Shown: positions 57,943 through 64,000 of the stretch, piece by piece | Numbering within the stretch: the first letter of the stretch is position 1 | Layout of the letters: the number at the start of each line of letters is the position of its first letter | NCBI RefSeq assembly: GCF_004011825.1 | Contig: NZ_RKLO01000003.1 | Coordinates: 124,001-188,000 of the forward strand | DNA: 64,000 nucleotides | Direction: 5' to 3' | Source of the DNA: Rhodococcus xishaensis | GTDB lineage: Bacteria > Actinomycetota > Actinomycetes > Mycobacteriales > Mycobacteriaceae | The notes under the pieces: generated by a model | Told to the model about the DNA's origin: nothing | What the model saw: only the letters and a program-made list of their open reading frames with translations | Databases searched by the model: none | Translations under genes and position numbers: made by a program

Positions 57943-59730
57943 GTGCGTGAGTATTCGGTTCCACAGTCGTTCACCATCCCGGACGGCGCGTCGATGGCCG
58001 ACACTGTCTTCCGGTACGAAGAGGAATGCCCGAATCACATCCCGTTCAAGAAGCCTGTCGGCGGCGACTGGGTCGATGTAACCGCGGCCCAGTTCGCCAA
58101 AGAGGTCAAGGCTGTCGCGAAGGGCTTGATGGCATCCGGCATCGAGCTCGGTGACCGCGTCGCGATCCTGGCGGCCACGCGCTACGAGTGGGTCCTCCTG
58201 GATTACGCGATCTGGACCGCGGGCGGCTGCACGGTTGCGATCTACGAGACCTCGTCCGCCGATCAGTCGAAGTGGATCCTCGAGGACTCGGCCACATCCT
58301 TGCTCGTCGTGGAGACGTCCGCGCATGCCGAGCGGGTCAAGGACGTCGCGGAGGCTGCGCCCGCATTGCGCGAGGTGCTGCAGATCGATGCCGGCGCGAT
58401 CGATGAACTCGTCACTCGCGGTGCCGGCATCAGCGACGACGAAGTGCACGAGCGCCGACGGCAGGTAAGCGCGTCGTCGCCGGCCACCCTCATCTACACG
58501 TCCGGCACCACGGGCCGCCCGAAGGGCGTTCAGCTCACGCACGGGAACTTCTTCGCCGAGTCGGCTTCCGTCCGGATCGCGATCAGCGATGCGATGAAGG
58601 AAGGCAAGCGCACCCTCCTGTTCTTGCCGCTCGCGCACGTGTTCGCCCGGGCCATCTCGTTCGGCGCGTTCGACGCGAAGGTCACGGTTGCGCACACCGC
58701 CGACCTGACCACCTTGCTCGATCAGTTCGCCGTGTTGAAGCCGAACTTCATCCTCTCGGTCCCCCGCGTATTCGAGAAGGTCTACAACTCTGCGAAGCAG
58801 AAGGCCGAGGACGGTGGCAAGGGCAAGATCTTCGCCAAGGCCGCCGAGACCGCCATCGCGTGGAGCGAGGCACAGGACAAGGGCGGGCCCGGGCTGGGCC
58901 TGCGCCTGCGTCATTTCGTCTTCGACAAGCTGGTCTACGGCAAGCTGCGTGAGGCCCTTGGCGGCGAGTGCGAGCGCGCCGTGTCGGGCGGTGCACCCCT
59001 CGGCGCCCGCCTCGGCCACTTCTTCCGCGGTATCGGCGTCCCGGTCTACGAGGGCTACGGCCTCACCGAGACCAGCGCGGCCATCACCGTCAACACCACG
59101 AAGGACATCAAGATCGGTTCGGTCGGCAAGCCGATCGACGGCCACGCCGCACAGATCGCCGAGGACGGCGAGCTCCTCGTCCGTGGCCCGGTCGTGTTCG
59201 GTGGCTATTGGCACAACGAGGCGGCCACGGCCGACTCGATCCGCGACGGATGGTTCCACACCGGCGACCTGGGGACGATCGACACCGAGGGTTATGTCAA
59301 GATCACCGGCCGCAAGAAGGAGATCATCGTGACGGCCGGGGGCAAGAACGTCGCCCCTGCAGTGCTCGAAGACGCGCTACGCGCACATGCACTGATCAGC
59401 CAGTGCCTGGTCGTCGGTGACGCAAAGCCGTTCATCGGCGCCCTCATCACCCTCGATCCCGAGGCTCTGCCGGGTTGGAAGGAGCGGCACGGCGTGTCGG
59501 CCGACACCCCGATCTCGGAGATCGTCAAGCATCCCGACCTCGTCGCCGAGATCGACGCCGCTGTCTCCGAGGGCAACAAGAAGGTGTCCAACCCGGAGCA
59601 GATCAAGAAGTACCGGATCCTCGACGTCGACTTCACCATCGACACGGGTGAGCTGACGCCCACGCTGAAGCTCAAGCGCAACGTCATCCACGAGCGACAC
59701 GCCGACACCATCGCTCGGATCTACGCCTGA
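57943..59730 (+). CDS. fadD15: Long-chain fatty acyl-CoA synthetase, FadD15-like
   Basis: The 595-residue ANL-superfamily enzyme activates fatty acids with ATP and CoA. Signatures are YTSGTTGRPKG (AMP/phosphate binding), EGYGLTETSAA, the DGWFHTGDLGTID hinge region, and KITGRKKEIIVTAGGKN before the C-terminal Lys-containing domain. Length and sequence suit the mycobacterial FadD15 type (about 600 residues). GTG 57943 follows GGAGGGG; the open frame extends 15 codons earlier. A strong terminator follows directly. Confidence 0.93.
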   Translation: MREYSVPQSFTIPDGASMADTVFRYEEECPNHIPFKKPVGGDWVDVTAAQFAKEVKAVAKGLMASGIELGDRVAILAATRYEWVLLDYAIWTAGGCTVAIYETSSADQSKWILEDSATSLLVVETSAHAERVKDVAEAAPALREVLQIDAGAIDELVTRGAGISDDEVHERRRQVSASSPATLIYTSGTTGRPKGVQLTHGNFFAESASVRIAISDAMKEGKRTLLFLPLAHVFARAISFGAFDAKVTVAHTADLTTLLDQFAVLKPNFILSVPRVFEKVYNSAKQKAEDGGKGKIFAKAAETAIAWSEAQDKGGPGLGLRLRHFVFDKLVYGKLREALGGECERAVSGGAPLGARLGHFFRGIGVPVYEGYGLTETSAAITVNTTKDIKIGSVGKPIDGHAAQIAEDGELLVRGPVVFGGYWHNEAATADSIRDGWFHTGDLGTIDTEGYVKITGRKKEIIVTAGGKNVAPAVLEDALRAHALISQCLVVGDAKPFIGALITLDPEALPGWKERHGVSADTPISEIVKHPDLVAEIDAAVSEGNKKVSNPEQIKKYRILDVDFTIDTGELTPTLKLKRNVIHERHADTIARIYA

Positions 59731-59752
59731 GCCGCGACAACGCAACAAGCAG

Positions 59753-59789
59753 AATCGGGCCCGGATGCCGCTGGCATCCGGGCCCGATT
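59753..59789. terminator. Strong hairpin terminator after fadD15-like gene
   Basis: AATCGGGCCCGGATGCC pairs perfectly with GGCATCCGGGCCCGATT over 17 bp with a 3-base loop. It lies between the convergent acyl-CoA synthetase and MDMPI-type genes, 23 bases from the former stop, so it can serve both directions. A TTTA sequence follows on the plus strand. Confidence 0.85.
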
Positions 59790-59883
59790 TACATTCACAC
59801 TGCCCTGCGGAGCACTACAGAGGCCTGCGGAGCCCTGCGCAGCCTTGTGGAGAGCGGCCGAGAGCGAGTTCTAGCGCGAAGAT

Positions 59884-60639
59884 CTAAATCGCGGCCGCTC
59901 CGAACAGCGCCCGGGCTAGAGCCACCTCGCCGATGGCGTCCAGGTTGACCAGGGGGCGCCGACGCCAGAGCGTCAGCAGCAGATCTTGCGCAGGTCCGCG
60001 CAGCGCTACGTCGCCTTTTCGGTGTTCGCGAGTGACCTCGACGGCACCGGATCCGAACGCGATGTACCACTCTGCCGACTCGGTATCGGTGCCGTGCAAG
60101 TGGATGGCGTGCCCCTCGAGCGAGTCCGGGAGCCGTCCGCCTCGCGCGAGGCGTACCAGAAACACGTGCGCCCACTCGTCGATGCCATCTGCCGCGACCT
60201 GCGGATCAAGTTCGGCAACTGGCGGGCCGCCCGCGGCCCGCAAGGCGTCGGCCACATCTATCCGGTGGACCGCTACCTCATGGGTCTGCCTCCGCAACCA
60301 CCATGCGACCGTGCCCGGTCCAGCCATCGTGGGTGCGGGCTTTCCGATGTCGATACGAGTGAAGGCATCGAGGAGCGAATCGAGTGCCACCCGGTAGGCG
60401 GCAAGACAATCCGCGCCTCGCGGCATGTCTCCGTTACGACGGATAGCCGATAGCGGGGTCTCGGCGGAAGCCTCCAACGCGGCGACAACCCACTGATGCA
60501 CCTTGCCGGTGTGGCGCACCACATGTTCGACGGTCCACCCGGGGACCATCGGCACCGGTTCGGACAGAGCCGCAACGGGGGTCGCGGCAAGCATCTCGCC
60601 TTGCTCGCGTAGCGCGGACTGAAGACTCGCGGGATCCAT
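59884..60639 (-). CDS. Maleylpyruvate isomerase family (MDMPI/DinB-like) mycothiol-dependent type protein
   Basis: The 251-residue protein has the DinB_2-like helical bundle typical of the MDMPI family: MVPGWTVEHVVRHTGKVHQWV, RRQTHEVAVHRID with the metal His residues, and a C-terminal beta-rich domain near GSGAVEVTREHRKGDVALRG. Members use mycothiol, bind zinc through His/Asp/His, and include maleylpyruvate isomerases and many of unknown function. I chose ATG 60639; the open frame extends 31 codons further without homologous content. A terminator separates it from the convergent fadD15-like gene. Confidence 0.87.
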   Translation of the reverse strand: MDPASLQSALREQGEMLAATPVAALSEPVPMVPGWTVEHVVRHTGKVHQWVVAALEASAETPLSAIRRNGDMPRGADCLAAYRVALDSLLDAFTRIDIGKPAPTMAGPGTVAWWLRRQTHEVAVHRIDVADALRAAGGPPVAELDPQVAADGIDEWAHVFLVRLARGGRLPDSLEGHAIHLHGTDTESAEWYIAFGSGAVEVTREHRKGDVALRGPAQDLLLTLWRRRPLVNLDAIGEVALARALFGAAAI

Positions 60640-60786
60640 CAGCCAACGGTAACGCCGAGCATGAAGTCCGCGAGGTCGTTCGTCACCGCCAAAGAGCGTC
60701 ACGACTCCATCGTGTCGAGAAACGGCCCACATCGGGCAGGCTCATTCAGCGGGCGAACGAATCTGTGAAAGAACGCGGGCCGGCGA

Positions 60787-61965
60787 TCAGCCGAAGCACT
60801 TCCCCTCGCCCCGGTAGGTGGGTGTGGCGGTCGCCCTACCGTCGCCATCGACCAGGTACAGGTCGGAAAAGCGCTCGCACAACTCGCCGGCCTTCGCGTG
60901 CCGGAACCAGACGCGGTCGCCCACCGCGAGCGTCGCGGCCGCTGCTCCCGTCACCGGGGTCTGCACTTCGCCCGCGCCCTCGTTGCGGAGCAGCTTCAAC
61001 CCTGACGGCCACACCGGCGACGGGATCCGGCTCTTGGCGGCCGGACCCGACGCTATGTAGCCACCGCCGAACAAGGTCGTGACCCGCGTGGTCGGCTTAC
61101 GTACCGCGGGCAGCGCGAAGAACATCGCCGGTCGCGGCGTGAACGAGTGGTAGCGGTCGAACAATGTGGGCACATACAGGCCCGAACCGGCGGTGACCTC
61201 GGTGACGGAGGAGTCGGCCGAGCTCAACTCGAGCGAGCCGGTACCGCCGCTGTTGACGATCTCGAGCTTGCCCACCTCTGCGGTGACGGCGTCGACAACA
61301 GCGGTTCGGCGCTTGGACAACTCCGCCGCGGACGCCTTCTTGACCATCCGCACCGCGAGACTCGTGTCCTGCAGACCCGCGATCTGGGCCTCGTAGAACA
61401 TCACGCCGACGACGTCGAATCCTCGGTCGGCCGCGAGCTTGGCGAGCCGGGCGACCTCACCGGGCTCGCGCAACGGCGAGCGTCGCACGCCCAGGTGTGC
61501 CGGACCGATCCGCAGAGACGCATCTACGTCGAGGCACACGCGCGGGCGCACACGGTCGGTTCCCATCGCCGCGCGGGCAGCGTCGAGCTGGGCGACATCG
61601 TCGACCATCAGCGTGACCCGGTCGAGCAGCGCGGGATCTGCGCCGAGTTCGGCTAGAGCGGCGCGGTCCACGGTGGGATAGCCCATCAAGACATCCTCGG
61701 CGCCCTGTTGCGCGAGCCAGATCGCCTCCCGCAGCGAGTAGGACATGATGCCGCGGAAGCCGCCCGACGCGGTGAGTGACGACCCCAACGCCTGTTCGAG
61801 GACGGCTCGGCAGCGCACCGACTTGCTGGCCACCCGGACCGGCGTTCCGTTCGCCCGCCGGACCAGATCGGACGCATTCGTGCGCAGCGTCGTCAGGTCC
61901 AGGGCGGCCAACGGCGGGTCGAGCTGGGCCGTGGCAGCGGTCAGTCGGTCGATCGTGGCAGTCAC
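60787..61965 (-). CDS. D-serine dehydratase-like/amino acid deaminase-aldolase PLP enzyme
   Basis: The 392-residue protein has an alanine-racemase-like N-terminal TIM barrel, with VRVASKSVRCRAVLE carrying the likely PLP lysine (SKS), and a C-terminal D-serine-dehydratase-like domain with GGGYIASGP and the zinc-type HAKAGELCERF segment. This fold covers D-threonine aldolase and D-serine dehydratase. M. tuberculosis has a comparable protein (Rv1769) close to the gulonolactone oxidase Rv1771, and here the lactone oxidase gene is also close, so the pairing is conserved. The gene is 75 bases after the TetR gene on the same strand. The GTG start lacks a strong Shine-Dalgarno. Confidence 0.87.
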   Translation of the reverse strand: MTATIDRLTAATAQLDPPLAALDLTTLRTNASDLVRRANGTPVRVASKSVRCRAVLEQALGSSLTASGGFRGIMSYSLREAIWLAQQGAEDVLMGYPTVDRAALAELGADPALLDRVTLMVDDVAQLDAARAAMGTDRVRPRVCLDVDASLRIGPAHLGVRRSPLREPGEVARLAKLAADRGFDVVGVMFYEAQIAGLQDTSLAVRMVKKASAAELSKRRTAVVDAVTAEVGKLEIVNSGGTGSLELSSADSSVTEVTAGSGLYVPTLFDRYHSFTPRPAMFFALPAVRKPTTRVTTLFGGGYIASGPAAKSRIPSPVWPSGLKLLRNEGAGEVQTPVTGAAAATLAVGDRVWFRHAKAGELCERFSDLYLVDGDGRATATPTYRGEGKCFG

Positions 61966-62040
61966 ATCAGTTCCGTTCGTCAGTCCAAAGTGGCCGGCGT
62001 CCGGACTAGTCGATCACTCTCCTGAACGATTGTCCAGGTC

Positions 62041-62685
62041 CTAATCCGCCTCGACCGCCTTACCCGCGACAATTCGCGCCAGATCGTCCAGCTCAGTGAG
62101 GATGGCGTTGCTGTCGCGGTCGACGAGCCAGCGCAGCACGATCCCATCGATGATGGCGAGCGCGAAGCGGGCGATCGCGTCAACCGGCTCGGTCCACGAG
62201 CACCCCGTACGGCGAGCACACTCTTCGAGAAACGCGCTGGCCTGTACGTCCATGACCTGGTACTGCTCGTCGGCGACACTTCCGGCGAGGGACGCGCCGG
62301 CTGCACGGTGCCGCAGCGCATAGGCGGTGATCTCGTACGTGAGCAACTGACGATCGGCGGTGGCCTCGATTACCTGCCACATCCCGGTAAGACCCGTGTG
62401 CAGGACTTCGCGCAGACCTGGCAGCCCGACCGGTTCCTGGGAATCCAGCACCGACGTGAATGCCTCGTGGATACCGCCACTGAGTTGCAACACCAGGCTC
62501 TCGGCCATGGCTGCGACCAGGGCTTCCTTGTTCTCGAAGCAGTAATGGACGACGCCGAGAGACACACCCGCTTCCTCGGCGACAGCGCGGATCGTCACCG
62601 CAGCGATACCGCCGTGTTCGGCGATGGACAGAGCGGCCTCGACGAGCTGGGCACGGCGTTCTTCCGCGGGGAGCCGATTCAACAT
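62041..62685 (-). CDS. TetR/AcrR-family regulator
   Basis: The 214-residue protein has an N-terminal HTH (about 10-57: AALSIAEHGGIAAVTIRAVAEEAGVSLG read as IAEHGGIAAVT, AEEAGVSLGVVHYCF) and a C-terminal ligand domain. It probably regulates itself, the PLP enzyme gene downstream and the divergent lactone oxidase, from the palindrome at 62730-62747. The ATG lies a few bases after AGGGG with little spacing, so the start codon region could instead be read from a leaderless transcript. Confidence 0.92.
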   Translation of the reverse strand: MLNRLPAEERRAQLVEAALSIAEHGGIAAVTIRAVAEEAGVSLGVVHYCFENKEALVAAMAESLVLQLSGGIHEAFTSVLDSQEPVGLPGLREVLHTGLTGMWQVIEATADRQLLTYEITAYALRHRAAGASLAGSVADEQYQVMDVQASAFLEECARRTGCSWTEPVDAIARFALAIIDGIVLRWLVDRDSNAILTELDDLARIVAGKAVEAD

Positions 62686-62729
62686 CCCCTGATCGTAAGA
62701 CCAAAGGCCCTATTTGCGTGTCTTATTTG

Positions 62730-62747
62730 CTTGGACACTCGTCCAAG
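62730..62747. promoter_or_regulatory. CTTGGAC-ACTC-GTCCAAG palindrome, candidate TetR operator
   Basis: A perfect 7-bp inverted repeat with a 4-base centre lies in the 76-base gap between the TetR and lactone-oxidase starts, 15 bases before the latter ATG. The dyad size and location suit a TetR site that blocks both promoters. The surrounding sequence is AT-richer than its neighbours. Confidence 0.6.
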
Positions 62748-62761
62748 TGAATAGTTACGGC

Positions 62762-64000
62762 ATGGCACAGCACACGTGGCGAAACTGGGCGGGTACCCAC
62801 TCGTCGACACCACACCGATTCGAGACGCCCCGATCGGTGGCAGAACTCAGCACGCTCGTCGCGAAGGCGACCGAGCAAGGATTGCACGTCAAGCCCGTGG
62901 GGGCGGGCCACTCGTTCACCGGAGTCGCCGTCACCGACGGCGTGTTGGTGAGCCTCGACAACATCGCCGGTATCGAGTCCGTACGCAACACGCCCGAGGG
63001 TCCGGTCGCGACCGTGCTCGCGGGTACACGTCTACGGAGCCTGAACGACCAACTCTGGGACCGAGGACTCGCGATGATCAACCTCGGCGACATCGACGTG
63101 CAGTCGATCGCCGGGGCGCTGTCGACAGGCACCCACGGGACCGGAGCACGGTTCGGTGGGTTGGCGACGGTGATCCGTGGGCTGCAGATCGTCCTGGCCG
63201 ACGGTTCGGTCGTCGACTGCTCCGACTCCGAGAACCCCGACCTCTACCAGGCCGCGAAGATCGGCCTCGGCGCAATCGGAATCATCTCCAAGCTCGACCT
63301 TGCAGTGCAGCCGGCCTTCACGCTGCGGGCGGTCGAGAGCCCGGCCCGACTCGACGAGACGCTCGAGGGGCTCGAGCAAGACCTCGCGAACGTCGATCAC
63401 TTCGAGTTCTACTGGTTCCCCCACACCAATCGGGTACTGACGAAGCGCAACACCCGGCTTCCGGGCGATTCGCCGCTGCAACGGGTCAGCCGGGTGCGCG
63501 GCTTCATCGACGACGAACTGCTATCGAACACCGTGTTCGACGGAGTCAACCGGGTGAGCGCCGCTTTCCCATCGGTCATTCCGCAGATCAACCAGATTTC
63601 GGCCCGTGCGCTCTCGGCCCGCGAGTTCACCGACCGCAGCTATCGCGTGTTCGCCTCGCCGCGCCGGGTTCGCTTCCGGGAGATGGAGTACGCGGTGCCG
63701 CAGGAGACGGTCAAGGACACCCTGCGGGAGATCTCGGCCTGGCTCGACCGATCCGACTGCCGGATCGCGTTTCCGGTCGAGGTGCGTTTCGCCCCAGCCG
63801 ATGATCTGTGGTTGTCGACCGCGACCGGCAGGGACAGCGCCTACATCGCTGTCCACCAGTACTACCGTCGCGACCACCGCGAGTACTTCGACGCTGTCGA
63901 AGCGATCGCCCGAGCCGTCGACGGCCGGCCCCACTGGGGCAAGATGCACGGTCGCACCGCCGCCGATCTACGGCCGACGTACGCGCGGTTCGACGACTTT
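62762..64000 (+). CDS. FAD-linked sugar-lactone oxidase (D-arabinono-1,4-lactone oxidase family), 3' end outside window
   Basis: The frame is open from ATG 62762 to the last base, giving 413 residues; relatives have about 430, so only the end is missing. It has the VAO-type FAD motif VGAGHSFTGVAVTDG (about 48-62), including the histidine that binds FAD covalently in this family, then GTHGTGARFGGLATVIRGL, and C-terminal HWGKMHGRTAADLRPTY, the conserved active-site Lys-His segment. Such enzymes oxidise gulono-, galactono- or arabinono-lactone to ascorbate-type products. It is divergent from the TetR gene, with the operator between them. Confidence 0.92.
   Translation, partial: MAQHTWRNWAGTHSSTPHRFETPRSVAELSTLVAKATEQGLHVKPVGAGHSFTGVAVTDGVLVSLDNIAGIESVRNTPEGPVATVLAGTRLRSLNDQLWDRGLAMINLGDIDVQSIAGALSTGTHGTGARFGGLATVIRGLQIVLADGSVVDCSDSENPDLYQAAKIGLGAIGIISKLDLAVQPAFTLRAVESPARLDETLEGLEQDLANVDHFEFYWFPHTNRVLTKRNTRLPGDSPLQRVSRVRGFIDDELLSNTVFDGVNRVSAAFPSVIPQINQISARALSAREFTDRSYRVFASPRRVRFREMEYAVPQETVKDTLREISAWLDRSDCRIAFPVEVRFAPADDLWLSTATGRDSAYIAVHQYYRRDHREYFDAVEAIARAVDGRPHWGKMHGRTAADLRPTYARFDDF

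Overview
The window is high-GC actinobacterial chromosome, most likely from a mycolic-acid-containing member of the Mycobacteriales close to Rhodococcus. This rests on frequent GTG starts, an antigen-85-type mycolyltransferase, a mycothiol-associated DinB-like enzyme, and many proteins resembling Mycobacterium tuberculosis families: a CtpH/CtpI-like P-type ATPase, UdgB, FadD15, and an Rv1769/Rv1771-like gene pair. The genus is an inference. I saw no rRNA, tRNA, insertion sequence, CRISPR array or phage gene.

Layout. 1-7400: the end of a GNAT gene; a three-gene overlapping unit in which a giant P-type ATPase lies between two small membrane proteins that share an (E/D)WPV motif; a RibD/DHFR-like reductase; and a leucine-carboxyl-type methyltransferase. 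7400-14010: a NarL-type two-component system divergent from an ABC ATPase/FtsX exporter and an MFS pump. 14000-19085: a type B carboxylesterase, then a TPP riboswitch controlling tenA-thiY-thiX-thiZ, a thiamine-precursor salvage operon. 19100-22480: a tandemly duplicated 1.2-kb block encoding two secreted two-repeat proteins, with an intact mycolyltransferase and a decayed fragment of a second copy.

22790-30415: a VOC protein, UdgB, a sirtuin, a divergent chorismate-mutase-like protein, a GntR/FCD regulator, an allophanate hydrolase with a GTATAC operator candidate, an SDR, and an unrecognised helical protein. 30490-38904: an acyl-CoA catabolic neighbourhood with an SDR, a class III CoA-transferase coupled to an HMG-CoA-lyase-like aldolase, and, converging on these, two adjacent acyl-CoA dehydrogenases with a BTAD/NB-ARC regulator. 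39000-44830: a second ABC/FtsX exporter and a large arylsulfatase. 44956-53180: endonuclease IV, an AMIN-like lipoprotein, a DEAD-box helicase, an internally deleted antiporter, a DHA2 pump, a beta-lactamase-fold lipoprotein, and a methyltransferase beside an inverted fragment of a related gene.

53357-64000: two tandem RNHCP zinc-finger proteins, TrpB2, a phosphoribosyltransferase, an unrecognised protein, FadD15-like acyl-CoA synthetase, an MDMPI-type protein, a D-serine-dehydratase-like PLP enzyme, and a TetR regulator divergent from a sugar-lactone oxidase that runs off the right edge.

The least explained parts are the (E/D)WPV proteins around the P-type ATPase, the duplicated repeat-protein/mycolyltransferase locus, the chorismate-mutase-like protein that has lost catalytic positions and sits behind direct repeats, and the RNHCP pair. 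The window also carries several gene scars (20.2, 46.5, 48.9 and 52.4 kb), so it seems to have been shaped by duplication and deletion.
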